Positions 42,589 to 50,396 of a DNA stretch of 64,000 nt are shown in pieces; position 1 is the first letter of the stretch, and every line of letters starts with the position of its first letter. The position numbers and the translations under genes were made by a program. The stretch is from Chlorogloeopsis fritschii (GTDB lineage Bacteria; Cyanobacteriota; Cyanobacteriia; Cyanobacteriales; Nostocaceae): assembly GCF_043099315.1 (NCBI RefSeq), contig NZ_CP170746.1. The stretch is one strand, 5' to 3'. A model generated the notes under the pieces. It did not search any database and was not told the origin of the DNA. It worked only from the letters and a program-made list of their open reading frames with translations.

Positions 42589-43995
42589 ATGACTGTAGAC
42601 AATACAACTTCTGAAAAATCAAATTTGTGGTCAACCATTAATCAGTCTTTACGGCAAGATATTTTGCCTGTACTGACAGATTTACGTCTAGCAATAGTTC
42701 TGCTTTTGGTGATTGCACTCTTTAGTGTCAGCGGTACTGTGATTGAGCAAGGTCAATCCTTAGCTTTTTATCAAGCCAACTATCCAGAAAATCCTGCTCT
42801 TTTTGGTTTCCTTTCTTGGAAAGTTCTTTTGACTGTAGGCTTAGACCATGTATACCGCACTTGGTGGTTTTTAGCTTTACTCATATTTTTTGGTACTAGC
42901 TTAACTGCTTGTACATTTACACGTCAGTTACCAGCTTTAAAAGCTGCCCGCCGTTGGAAATTTTACGACCAATCCCGACAATTTACAAAACTCGCATTGA
43001 GTGCGGAACTAGATGTAGATACACAAAATGATTCTCTACAAAAACTCACTCAGATATTGCAAAATCGCCGTTACAAAGTATTTCAAGAACAAGATAAAAA
43101 TAATGTTCTTTATGCCCGCAAGGGAATAGTTGGACGCATTGGCCCTATTATTGTGCATATCGGTATTGTGGTGATTCTACTAGGGTCAATTTGGGGAGCG
43201 ATGACTGGATTTATGGCTCAAGAAATGATTCCCAGTGGTAATAATTTTCAAGTCAAAAATATTGTTGATGCTGGGCCTTGGGCAGCCACACAAATCACTA
43301 AAGATTGGACTTTGCGTGTCAATCGTTTTTGGATTGATTATACATCTACTGGAAGTATTGACCAGTTTTATTCAGATTTATCTGTTTTGAATAGTCAAGG
43401 AGAAGAAGTTGATCGCAAGACGATTTTCGTTAATCAGCCCCTGCGCTATCGTGGTGTAACTTTTTATCAAACTGATTGGGGACTTGCTGCTGTGCGGGTG
43501 CGGGTGAACAAAAGCCCGATTTTCCAACTGCCAATGGCGCAATTGAACACCAATGGCAATGGGCGTATTTGGGGAACCTGGATTCCAACAAAACCAGATT
43601 TGAGTGAAGGTGTCTCGCTACTGGCAAAAGACTTGCAGGGAACAGTGTTAATTTACGATGCTACTGGTAAGTTGGTTGATACTGTGCGTAGTGGGATGTC
43701 TACCCAAGTCAATGGAGTAAAGTTGACTGTTTTAGATGTAGTTGGCAGTACGGGCTTGCAAATTAAAGCCGATCCGGGAGTACCAATCGTATATGCAGGA
43801 TTTGCCTTATTAATGCTGGGTGTCGTGATGAGTTACTTCTCTCACTCGCAAATTTGGGCTTTGCAAACAGATGGCTGCCTGTATGTGGGTGGTAAAACGA
43901 ATCGTGCTCAGGTGGCGTTTGAACAAGAAGTTTTGCAGATTTTGGAGCGTCTAAGTTCTCAGCAGAAAATTGAGGAAAAAGCGATCGCTTCATAA
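42589..43995 (+). CDS. ccs1: Cytochrome c biogenesis protein Ccs1/CcsB
   Basis: 468 residues. Membrane segments near the N-terminus (about 34-54 and 90-112, including TWWFLALLIFFGTSLTACTF) precede the ResB/Ccs1 domain. A third segment (GRIGPIIVHIGIVVILLGSI) is followed by a large lumenal domain (about 210-395), and a final segment near residue 400 (VPIVYAGFALLMLGVVMSYF). Ccs1 with CcsA forms the system II haem lyase that attaches haem to apocytochromes c on the lumen side, and it depends on CcdA for reduction. His residues around VHIG and RYRGVTFYQTDWGL are typical. The ATG at 42589 is preceded by A/T-rich sequence; it follows ccdA, and YciI follows 38 bases after. Confidence 0.95.
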   Translation: MTVDNTTSEKSNLWSTINQSLRQDILPVLTDLRLAIVLLLVIALFSVSGTVIEQGQSLAFYQANYPENPALFGFLSWKVLLTVGLDHVYRTWWFLALLIFFGTSLTACTFTRQLPALKAARRWKFYDQSRQFTKLALSAELDVDTQNDSLQKLTQILQNRRYKVFQEQDKNNVLYARKGIVGRIGPIIVHIGIVVILLGSIWGAMTGFMAQEMIPSGNNFQVKNIVDAGPWAATQITKDWTLRVNRFWIDYTSTGSIDQFYSDLSVLNSQGEEVDRKTIFVNQPLRYRGVTFYQTDWGLAAVRVRVNKSPIFQLPMAQLNTNGNGRIWGTWIPTKPDLSEGVSLLAKDLQGTVLIYDATGKLVDTVRSGMSTQVNGVKLTVLDVVGSTGLQIKADPGVPIVYAGFALLMLGVVMSYFSHSQIWALQTDGCLYVGGKTNRAQVAFEQEVLQILERLSSQQKIEEKAIAS

Positions 43996-44033
43996 TTTTC
44001 CAACGCAGAGGTAACACAAGAGGATGCCCGCAA

Positions 44034-44300
44034 ATGCCCACTTTCGTGAAGATTGAGGAAGGCAAAGTTGATAAATCTACTTTTGACCAATATGTAGCTG
44101 CCCATAAAGCCTACATCCAAGAGTTGATTGCCAAAGGACACAAAGCCAAGTCTGGCTACTGGTCTGGGTTTGGAGGTGGGATGATGATATTTGAGGCAGC
44201 CTCAATGGATGAAGCACAGGCGATCGTGGCTCGCGATCCGTTGGTAAAAAACGGTTGCGTTAACTACAAGCTATACGAATGGAAAATTGTAGCTGAATAA
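44034..44300 (+). CDS. YciI-like family protein
   Basis: 88 residues. The compact fold of the YciI/DGPF superfamily is seen: MPTFVKIEEGKVDKSTFDQY, AHKAYIQELIAKGH (conserved His region), FGGGMMIFEAASMDEAQAIV and the end KNGCVNYKLYEWKIV. The family resembles the muconolactone isomerase fold, and some members are implicated in ring or chlorinated-compound metabolism, but most are unknown. It is cytoplasmic. It follows ccs1 by 38 bases and precedes the SRP RNA gene by about 40 bases on the same strand, so it may be read through from ccs1. It is a small, intact, conserved gene. Confidence 0.85.
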   Translation: MPTFVKIEEGKVDKSTFDQYVAAHKAYIQELIAKGHKAKSGYWSGFGGGMMIFEAASMDEAQAIVARDPLVKNGCVNYKLYEWKIVAE

Positions 44301-44340
44301 CACACTTAAAGTATTTAATGCTATCCTAGTTTTAGACCTG

Positions 44341-44437
44341 GATCTATGCGACTGTAACGCCCAAATCTTGTCAGGACCGGAAGGTAGCAGCAACACGGGA
44401 TGCTTACGGTAGGCGTAGTCTCCGGGTCGCCCTATTT
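44341..44437 (+). ncRNA. ffs: Signal recognition particle RNA (small bacterial 4.5S type)
   Basis: The universal SRP RNA core TGTCAGGACCGGAAGGTAGC (44370-44389) is present, followed by AGCAACACGGGATGC, the asymmetric loop that binds the M domain of Ffh. Flanking arms pair: GCGAC (44348-44352) with GTCGC (44426-44430) and CGCC (44358-44361) with GGCG (44411-44414), giving a helix of about 97 bases. The 3' end leads into CCTATTTTAG. A TATCCT at 44323-44328 may be its -10 box. The ends are estimated. A coding frame that opens at 44400 inside this RNA is an artefact; the protein starts at 44457. Confidence 0.93.
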
Positions 44438-44456
44438 TAGGAGCGCAAAAGCTGCA

Positions 44457-44846
44457 ATGCCTGGTTTTGGAGATATTGTTAAAAAAGCTTTTTATCTCGG
44501 TGTTGGGTTGGCTTCTTATGCGGGCGAGAGAGCAGGTGGGACACTAACCGAACTGCGATCGCAATTTCAAAAGATGGCAGACGAAATGGTTGCAAGGGGC
44601 GAAATGACAACAGAGGAAGCCCGCCGCTTCGTTGAAGACATGATGAAGCAAGCTCAACAGCCACCTACATCTGGGACAACGGCTGCTGAAACCACTACCC
44701 CCTCAGAACCTCGCCGCATCGAAATTTTAGAGGAAGATGAGCAGCCAACAGCGAAAGCTGCCCAAACCGATGATGATGTAGATCAATTACGTAAACAAGT
44801 TTTAGAACTAGAAGACGAGTTAAAACGTCTGCAGCACGATAATTAA
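44457..44846 (+). CDS. Phasin-like family protein
   Basis: 129 residues from ATG 44457 (MPGFGDIVKKAFYLGVGLAS); a longer frame into the SRP RNA is not supported. It has a hydrophobic/amphipathic start, then a helical segment (LTELRSQFQKMADEMVARGE, MTTEEARRFVEDMMKQAQQ), a Pro/Thr-rich linker and a C-terminal coiled coil (DQLRKQVLELEDELKRLQ). This matches the phasin/PhaF-like family that coats polyhydroxyalkanoate granules, although proteins of this type also occur in organisms without obvious PHA loci. It is cytoplasmic. A terminator at 44859 follows directly, so it is monocistronic. Confidence 0.72.
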   Translation: MPGFGDIVKKAFYLGVGLASYAGERAGGTLTELRSQFQKMADEMVARGEMTTEEARRFVEDMMKQAQQPPTSGTTAAETTTPSEPRRIEILEEDEQPTAKAAQTDDDVDQLRKQVLELEDELKRLQHDN

Positions 44847-45160
44847 TTAGAAATTTATAAAGGGTTGATATTAGCGCAGCAATGCTGATATCAACCTTTT
44901 ACTTAATGGCGTAAAATTTGAGTTGAAACTAAATTCCTCAGGGTGTATTTCAGTGCTTCCAGCCAAGTAGCACTGAACGTCCACGGACATTTGGTTAGGG
45001 CAAATTAGTACCCTACGGAAAGCTACCCTAAAAACGTTTGTACAATGCTTACGCACCCATTACCGGGGAAAATGCACGCTATTTGGGAAGCTTGAGTCAT
45101 AATCTGGCAAATACACCAGTGTCCTCTTTTTTTGAAATAGCCTGTAAGGACGTTAATTAT
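44847..45160. other. Region with terminator and consecutive hairpins
   Basis: About 310 bases: the terminator (44859-44902), then TCAGTGCT/AGCACTGA (44950-44957 and 44969-44976) followed closely by GTCC-AC-GGAC (44979-44988). No coding frame. It may be the structured leader of the gene at 45161. Confidence 0.5.
44859..44902 (+). terminator. Rho-independent terminator of the phasin-like gene
   Basis: AGGGTTGATAT (44861-44871) and GATATCAACCT (44887-44897) form a long stem with an extra G bulge, extended inward by AGC/GCT. TTTT follows. It lies 15 bases after the stop. Confidence 0.75.
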
Positions 45161-45544
45161 ATGGAAAATTGGCAAAAAGATTTTTGGGAAATGGTACAAA
45201 CAGTGGCGGATGAGGTAGAACGTTTCTTCCTGGGGATGAGTGAAATGCTAGACACTGTTTTTGAGATTACAGAAGAAATTACCGAACAGTTACAAAATAC
45301 AATTGCAACTGAACTTGACCAGTATGTGCAGGACTTATACTGGGAACTAGAGGATGTGGTGGGAGATGATTTAGATCCGGCTTTTCCTTATCCAGTTGAA
45401 CCTTCAGCAACACAAAATCCAGCCTGTATTGGTTGTCGTCATTACCACGGTCAAGCTTACGGTGGTAATTTATTAGTGTGTGCAATGCATCCCTATGGGT
45501 GGGATGATGAGAATTGCCCAGACTGGGAAGCGGAAGATTTTTAA
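45161..45544 (+). CDS. Acidic protein of unknown function with a C-terminal Cys/His cluster
   Basis: 127 residues from ATG 45161, which has a good Shine-Dalgarno (AAGGA at 45146-45150); a longer upstream frame is not used. The N-terminal half is a helical, very acidic segment (EMVQTVADEVERFFLGMSEM and ITEEITEQLQNTIATELD). The C-terminal half has CIGCRHYHGQ and LVCAMHPYGWDDENCPDWE, giving four Cys and two His that may form a metal site. The pattern CIGCRHYHG...C...P is a conserved cyanobacterial hypothetical family I recognise in outline but cannot name. No membrane span. It precedes queF by 59 bases on the same strand and may be co-transcribed. Confidence 0.72.
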   Translation: MENWQKDFWEMVQTVADEVERFFLGMSEMLDTVFEITEEITEQLQNTIATELDQYVQDLYWELEDVVGDDLDPAFPYPVEPSATQNPACIGCRHYHGQAYGGNLLVCAMHPYGWDDENCPDWEAEDF

Positions 45545-45603
45545 GTACACAGTCTCAGGGTTTTTAATTAATGACGAATAGCCAATAATTATTGTAATTT
45601 TTT

Positions 45604-46026
45604 ATGAGTAACTCCTCACCTGAAACCGTATCTCAGCTAAACCAAGAAGTAAAGTATGGCGAACGCAACATTGCGGAAGGGAAATTAATTACATTTCCCA
45701 ATCCGCGAATCGGACGTCGCTATAACATTGACATTACCTTGCCGGAATTTACCTGTAAGTGTCCATTTTCCGGCTATCCTGACTTTGCCACCATTCACAT
45801 TACCTACATACCTGATGAAAAGGTAGTGGAATTAAAAGCGCTCAAACTTTACATTAACAGTTACCGCGATCGCTATATTTCTCACGAAGAATCTGCCAAT
45901 CAAATTTTGGATGATTTTGTCGCCGCTTGCGATCCGCTAGAAGCCACAGTCAAAGCAGATTTTGCACCGCGCGGTAACGTGCATACGGTGATTGAAGTGC
46001 AACATCTCAAATCAAAGCCAAATTAA
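45604..46026 (+). CDS. queF: NADPH-dependent 7-cyano-7-deazaguanine reductase
   Basis: 140 residues, the unimodular (type I) QueF. It reduces preQ0 nitrile to preQ1 amine with NADPH, a step of queuosine synthesis for tRNA. The catalytic Cys53 sits in CKCPFSGYPDFATIHITY with the conserved Asp60. VVELKALKLYINSYRDRYIS followed by HEESANQILDDFV is the second family block (substrate Glu and His). It is cytoplasmic and works as a tunnel-fold oligomer. No queuosine neighbours are seen, which is common in cyanobacteria. Its ATG at 45604 follows the 45161 gene by 59 bases, and thyX begins 127 bases after its stop. Confidence 0.96.
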   Translation: MSNSSPETVSQLNQEVKYGERNIAEGKLITFPNPRIGRRYNIDITLPEFTCKCPFSGYPDFATIHITYIPDEKVVELKALKLYINSYRDRYISHEESANQILDDFVAACDPLEATVKADFAPRGNVHTVIEVQHLKSKPN

Positions 46027-46153
46027 AACCTGTTTTACCAACTCATCCCAGCATCGTAGCGGTGTTTTGGTTCCACAAATATCACTTACTTTGAGAGCGA
46101 CGACGAGCGATCGCAGAACTAATTTAGTAATTGTCAGAACAGAGATAGTAGAA

Positions 46154-47803
46154 ATGACTGATTTTTGGGAAGAATCGCTGACTGAACAGGAGAACTGTTT
46201 GCTACAGCCTTTTGTGACTAATTTGGATCGCTCTGTTTTTGGTTTGCGGAATCTCCCCGAAGTAGTCAAAGGTGCCTTATTCTCGCGTTATAGCCGTAGT
46301 GATAAAAGCTTACGCCGTATACTTCTGGATGAATTCATCAAAGAAAGCGAAGCTAATTTTGCTCAAATTGTTGGTGAAACAGCTAAAAATAACGTCGATC
46401 AATTAGTGGCAATTCAACAAGCAGAAGCATTTTACGATCGCGTCTTGATTGGGTACGGCGATGACTCTGTGGCAGAGTTAGGAGGAGCGCATATTGCCTG
46501 TGAAGGAATTAGTAATATTGCAGCCAAAGCTCTTGAAGACAGTCGTTTGGGAATTTCTCCCTTAGAAAAATCAACAAGATATGTGCCGTTTAATCGCAAA
46601 ATCAACGGGCGTTATCGCTACCATCGAGAATCGTCGATTATGGCATCAAGCCACGCATCACTTTATGAGACAACACTAGATCGTTTATTTGACACTTACA
46701 CTGCATTAACTGAACCTCTGTTGAGTTGGGTGCGCTCTTGTACTCCTCAAGATCCAACCACCTCAGAACGAGCATACAACAATGCAACCAGAGCCAAAAC
46801 TTTAGACTTGTTGCGCGGTTTGCTGCCTATGGCAACTTTGACTAATGTTGGATTGTTTGGTAATGGAAGAGCTTTGGAATATTTGCTAGTCAAGCTTGCA
46901 GCCTCACCTCACGAAGAAGTTCGCACGCTTGGAATTTCTATGCAACAAGAGCTAGATCATCTCATACCTTCATTTGTCAAACGTGCAAAAACCGAACGAG
47001 GTGCTAAGGCTGCGCTTTACTTATCAAAAAATAGCCAGCGTACAAAATTGCTGGCACAAAATCTTCTCAAGACGCGAGATCTCGCGTCTCTACACAAGGA
47101 AATTGAGCCTGCATCAACATCCACTGTTCAATTAGTAGAGTACGATCCGGATGCAGAGGTAAAGATTGTTGCAGCTATCCTTTATCCTCACACTGATTTG
47201 ACTTTTGAGCAACTCAAAGAATACGTTACTGGTTTATCAACTCCAGAACGAGTAAAGATTATAAGTACCTATGTAGGCGAACGAGAGTCGCGCTTTCATC
47301 GCCCTGGACGTGCTTTTGAAGAAACATACTATACATTTGATGTGTTAGCCGATTTGGGAGCTTATCGAGATCTACATCGACATCGCGTGCTTTCCCAAGA
47401 ACGTCAAAGCTACTCCGTCCATCACGGCTACGTAGTTCCACCAGAATTAGAAGAAGCAAAACTGACCCAGCTTTATCGGCAAGCTTTAGATCATGCTGCC
47501 GAAACAACTGAGTTGATTAGCAAAGACTTACCAGACGCAGCACAATATGTTGTAGCCTTCGCCTATCGTGTGCGCTGGCGAATGAAGATGAATCTGCGTG
47601 AAGCTTATCATTTTGTGGAATTACGAAGTTCACGACAAGGGCATCCTTCTTATCGTGCGATCGCTCAAGAAATATATCGACAAATTGCTGCTGTTCACCC
47701 AGCATTAATAGCTCATATGCATTTTGTAGACATGAATGATTATGCTTTAGAGCGATTAGCAGCAGAGCAACGAATTGATAAAAAATTGCAGCAACGACAG
47801 TAG
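46154..47803 (+). CDS. thyX: FAD-dependent thymidylate synthase, two-domain form
   Basis: 549 residues from ATG 46154 (MTDFWEESLTEQENCLLQPF); a longer frame from 45992 overlapping queF is rejected. ThyX makes dTMP from dUMP using FAD, NADPH and methylene-tetrahydrofolate. Two ThyX-like halves are visible: the first keeps the dUMP-contact part SPLEKSTRYVPFNRK (about 135-149), and the second keeps the RHR-x7-S motif as RHRVLSQERQS. Classical ThyX is about 220-250 residues with both motifs in one domain, so here they are divided over a duplicated protein. Residues about 306-314 (KTRDLASL) are coded by a 20-base palindromic repeat (47070-47089). It is convergent with dcd, 5 bases apart. Confidence 0.88.
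   Translation: MTDFWEESLTEQENCLLQPFVTNLDRSVFGLRNLPEVVKGALFSRYSRSDKSLRRILLDEFIKESEANFAQIVGETAKNNVDQLVAIQQAEAFYDRVLIGYGDDSVAELGGAHIACEGISNIAAKALEDSRLGISPLEKSTRYVPFNRKINGRYRYHRESSIMASSHASLYETTLDRLFDTYTALTEPLLSWVRSCTPQDPTTSERAYNNATRAKTLDLLRGLLPMATLTNVGLFGNGRALEYLLVKLAASPHEEVRTLGISMQQELDHLIPSFVKRAKTERGAKAALYLSKNSQRTKLLAQNLLKTRDLASLHKEIEPASTSTVQLVEYDPDAEVKIVAAILYPHTDLTFEQLKEYVTGLSTPERVKIISTYVGERESRFHRPGRAFEETYYTFDVLADLGAYRDLHRHRVLSQERQSYSVHHGYVVPPELEEAKLTQLYRQALDHAAETTELISKDLPDAAQYVVAFAYRVRWRMKMNLREAYHFVELRSSRQGHPSYRAIAQEIYRQIAAVHPALIAHMHFVDMNDYALERLAAEQRIDKKLQQRQ
47070..47089. repeat. 20-bp palindrome inside the thyX coding sequence
   Basis: AGACGCGAGATCTCGCGTCT is a perfect palindrome lying in frame and coding for part of KTRDLASL. 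Palindromes of this wording (GAGACGCGA...TCGCGTCTC) are a known intergenic repeat class of Nostocales genomes, so this is probably an intergenic-type repeat that entered the gene without breaking it. Confidence 0.8.
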
Positions 47804-47808
47804 AAAGA

Positions 47809-48408
47809 TTAAACTCTAGCCAAGGTAACCTTTTCTGGCTGATCCTGATATTTGCCTTGTCGGGCTTCGTAGCTGATCGCACAAGGCTCGCCTTCTAAAA
47901 ATAGTAATTGCACCACACCCTCATTGGCGTAAATACGGCAATCGGCACTAGAAGAATTGGAAAATTCCAAAGTCAAATGACCGCGCCACGCAGCCTCAGC
48001 AGGTGTTAAATTTGCAATAATGCCACAACGAGCATACGTACTTTTACCAATACAAATCACTGTGATATTATCTGGCACTTCTAACCTTTCTAAGGCAACT
48101 CCTAATCCATAAGAATGGGCTGGTAAGATAAAGTAACTGCCATTAGTATCTGTATGTAGTTGAGTCGGTTCGAGATTTTGAGAATTAAAGTTTTTGGGAT
48201 CGACTACAGTTCCAGGGATATGACGAAAAATGCGAAATTCGTTTGGTGAAAGGCGGATATCGTAGCCATAGGAAGACAAGCCATAGCTAATTACAGGATT
48301 CATTCCTAAAGCTGTATTTACTTTAATTTCTCGAACTAAATTTGACTCAAAAGGCAAAATCATGCCTTTTTCAGCCATTTGGGCAATCCATTTATCGTTC
48401 TTAATCAC
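47809..48408 (-). CDS. dcd: dCTP deaminase
   Basis: 199 residues. Dcd converts dCTP to dUTP, the main source of dUMP for thymidylate synthesis. Family motifs: GLSSYGYDIRLSPNEF at the N-terminus, the Ser/Arg motif GKSTYARCGIIANLTPAEAA and the catalytic Glu region WRGHLTLEFSN, then the C-terminal ARQGKYQDQ that closes on the nucleotide. The deaminating (not bifunctional dUTPase) type fits the sequence as far as I can judge. It is a cytoplasmic homotrimer. It converges on thyX with a 5-base gap; the two products act close together in dTMP synthesis. Confidence 0.96.
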   Translation of the reverse strand: MIKNDKWIAQMAEKGMILPFESNLVREIKVNTALGMNPVISYGLSSYGYDIRLSPNEFRIFRHIPGTVVDPKNFNSQNLEPTQLHTDTNGSYFILPAHSYGLGVALERLEVPDNITVICIGKSTYARCGIIANLTPAEAAWRGHLTLEFSNSSSADCRIYANEGVVQLLFLEGEPCAISYEARQGKYQDQPEKVTLARV

Positions 48409-48705
48409 TTGCTTGAAATAGAAATACTCGTCAAACCAAATTATCAGGATACACCGAATGTAGCTGATGTGAAAGCAGTAGGATGCATAAAATAAAAGGG
48501 ACTGGGGACTGGTGATTAGGTACTGGGTATTGGGAATCGAGGATTATCCTGACAGAGACGCTACGCGTAGACGCGCAAGCGGCTTCTCGTAGAGTACAGG
48601 GATTGGAGACTGGAGACTGGTGAGCGGGTAAGTTTTTCCCCTGCTCTCTGCTCCCTTGCTTTTTCCTAGTCCCTAGTCTCTAGTCCCTAGTCCCTTTTAC
48701 ATTAC
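48409..48705. repeat. Repeat-filled spacer between dcd and the CobA-like gene
   Basis: Purine-rich GGGACTGGGGACTGG units (48500-48530), an imperfect palindrome around AGACGCTACGCGTAGACGCG (48556-48575), and a C/T-rich tract with repeated CTAGTCCCTAGTC (48660-48690) that is partly complementary to the first. No gene. Confidence 0.65.
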
Positions 48706-49242
48706 CTAAGGCTGATGACTGCGACGGATTTCCGTGATTTGATCTGCTAAATCCAGAATTGATTTGGGCATCTCTGACCCTGTGAGAATAATATCAACAT
48801 GAGCAGGGCGTTTTGCCAGAAAAGATAAAACTTCTGCTTCGGGAATTAAACCAAAGTTAATCGCCAAGCTTAACTCATCTAAGACAACGAGAGAATACTT
48901 ACTCTCGAAGACAACTTCTTGTGTATGTTGCCACAACTTTTGTAAGGCTTGAGCTTCGGATTCATCAAGTTGGGGTGTATCAATGCAACGAGGCAAATCA
49001 CAGCGAATCCAATCCAAATTTTGTCCCAACCGAATCGGATTTTTGTGTCCTTGACGAATCCCTCCTTTAAGAAATTGCACTACTAGCACTGGTGTACCTT
49101 GACCGGCAATTCTCAGTGCTTGTGCCATCACACTGGTAAAGAAATTACGATGTGTACTCGTGAAAACTTGTACGAGTCCCTCAACAGTGTATGGCAAGAC
49201 AAGGGTTAAATTTCCACTTGGGGTTTCTAGCTGGGTAACCAT
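48706..49242 (-). CDS. CobA/BtuR-like (cob(I)alamin adenosyltransferase family) protein without a P-loop
   Basis: 178 residues. The fold marks of the CobA/BtuR family are present: GLVQVFT, ALRIAGQGTPVLVVQFLKGG, YSLVVLDELSLAINFGLI (Walker-B-like) and FLAKRPAHVDIILTGSEMPK then LDLADQITEIR. However, the Walker A loop normally reading like GxGKGKTT is STHRNFFTS here (residues about 29-37), so ATP binding in the usual way is unlikely. I recall the same degenerate loop in other cyanobacterial homologues, so it may be an old, retained variant. It may bind corrinoids or nucleotides non-catalytically. It is cytoplasmic, monocistronic, ATG at 49242. Confidence 0.78.
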   Translation of the reverse strand: MVTQLETPSGNLTLVLPYTVEGLVQVFTSTHRNFFTSVMAQALRIAGQGTPVLVVQFLKGGIRQGHKNPIRLGQNLDWIRCDLPRCIDTPQLDESEAQALQKLWQHTQEVVFESKYSLVVLDELSLAINFGLIPEAEVLSFLAKRPAHVDIILTGSEMPKSILDLADQITEIRRSHQP

Positions 49243-49607
49243 AGAAGAATGTTTAAAATTTTACACAATCAAAGTATTATTACTGAGGATATTTTGAGCA
49301 AACGTGTTTGTATTGATAATCAAGCTGTTTTTAGCAGTGTGTACTTTATTTTGGAATTTCTTTCCTAGTCAAACACTAGGTTTGCACCAAAGTCAAGAGT
49401 CATTAAGATATCCTCGCTCGCAGTAGTCATTAAAGTTGTTGTTAAAAATTATACATATAAAATCACTTAAAATCTAAGGAACAAAGCGGGTATGAAGACT
49501 ATGATATTGTGAATATCTTTATAATTGTCCGGATTGGAAATTTGCTTTTTGTTTTGCAAAACAGAGTAAGACAGTTGTGAAATGGGGAGTATGAGGAGTT
49601 AACTTTT
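49243..49607. other. Divergent spacer between the CobA-like and adenylate kinase-like genes
   Basis: About 365 bases, A/T-rich, no coding frame of note. It must contain promoters for both divergent genes; none is recognisable by eye. Confidence 0.45.
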
Positions 49608-50156
49608 GTGAGATTGGTGATTTTGGGAGGTTCGGGAGCAGGGAAAAGTACTCAAGCACAAAGGCTTTGCAATCACTTTGATCTTCCTCTGATTTCCACC
49701 GGTGAAATTTTACCAGAAGCGATCGCTCGCTTGAGCAGTTTAGGTCGGATTGCACGACCATATATAGAAACAGGGGATTTAGTCCCAGACGAGATGATTA
49801 TTGAATTTATCCGAACTCGGCTCAAGTATACAGATGCTCACCGTGGTTGGATATTAGAAGGTTATCCCCGTACTGCCTTTCAAGCAGAGGAATTGGATTT
49901 TTTATTGGATAATTTGGGACAGCAGTTAACCTGGGCAGTTTATTTACAAGTACCACAAGCTGTGATGGTTAGTCGTGCCTTAGGGCGTTCTCTGCCAGAC
50001 GATCAACCCGAAATTGTGCAGCGTCGCGTTGAGTTATTCTACGATCGCACGGTTCCCGTTTTAGAATATTATGATCGCCGCCGTCGCCTATTGACTATCA
50101 ACGGTGACCAACCTCCAGAAATAGTGCAGTATAACATTATGAGTTTTTTGTTGTAA
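49608..50156 (+). CDS. Adenylate kinase family protein
   Basis: 182 residues with a GTG start (GTGAGATTGGTG) at 49608. Features: P-loop LVILGGSGAGKSTQAQRLC, AMP-binding-type region LPLISTGEILPEAI, GWILEGYPRTAFQAEELDFL (the usual DGFPRT reads EGYPRT), and YDRTVPVLEYYDRR near the end. The LID is short (LGRSLPDDQPEIVQRRVE), so it is the short-form adenylate kinase/UMP-CMP-kinase-like class. The standard cyanobacterial adk usually sits in the ribosomal protein cluster, so this is probably a second, specialised nucleotide kinase; the substrate pair is not certain. It is cytoplasmic and transcribed alone. Confidence 0.85.
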   Translation: MRLVILGGSGAGKSTQAQRLCNHFDLPLISTGEILPEAIARLSSLGRIARPYIETGDLVPDEMIIEFIRTRLKYTDAHRGWILEGYPRTAFQAEELDFLLDNLGQQLTWAVYLQVPQAVMVSRALGRSLPDDQPEIVQRRVELFYDRTVPVLEYYDRRRRLLTINGDQPPEIVQYNIMSFLL

Positions 50157-50396
50157 GTAGCCTTATGAACTGCGCACACTAAAAAGGTACTGGGTACTGG
50201 GGATTGGGTACTGGGATTATTGAATACCTAATACCTAGACACTAGTCCCTATCTATTCCTTCTGCCTCCAGCAAAGCTGCCCTCTGCCTTTCACTTACAT
50301 AGAAATTCTTACGTAGTTGTTTAAAAATATCTAAACTGTTAACTGAAAAGGTAACCTGAAGGCAGTATTACATATCAGAAATTTGAGGCTACCCTA

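Noticed and set aside
44400..44456. N-terminal extension of the phasin-like protein
   Set aside because: It lies within the SRP RNA and its translation resembles no known N-terminus; the family begins at MPGFGD (44457).
45992..46153. Upstream extension of thyX overlapping queF
   Set aside because: The extra 54 residues are unlike ThyX and overlap the end of queF in another frame.
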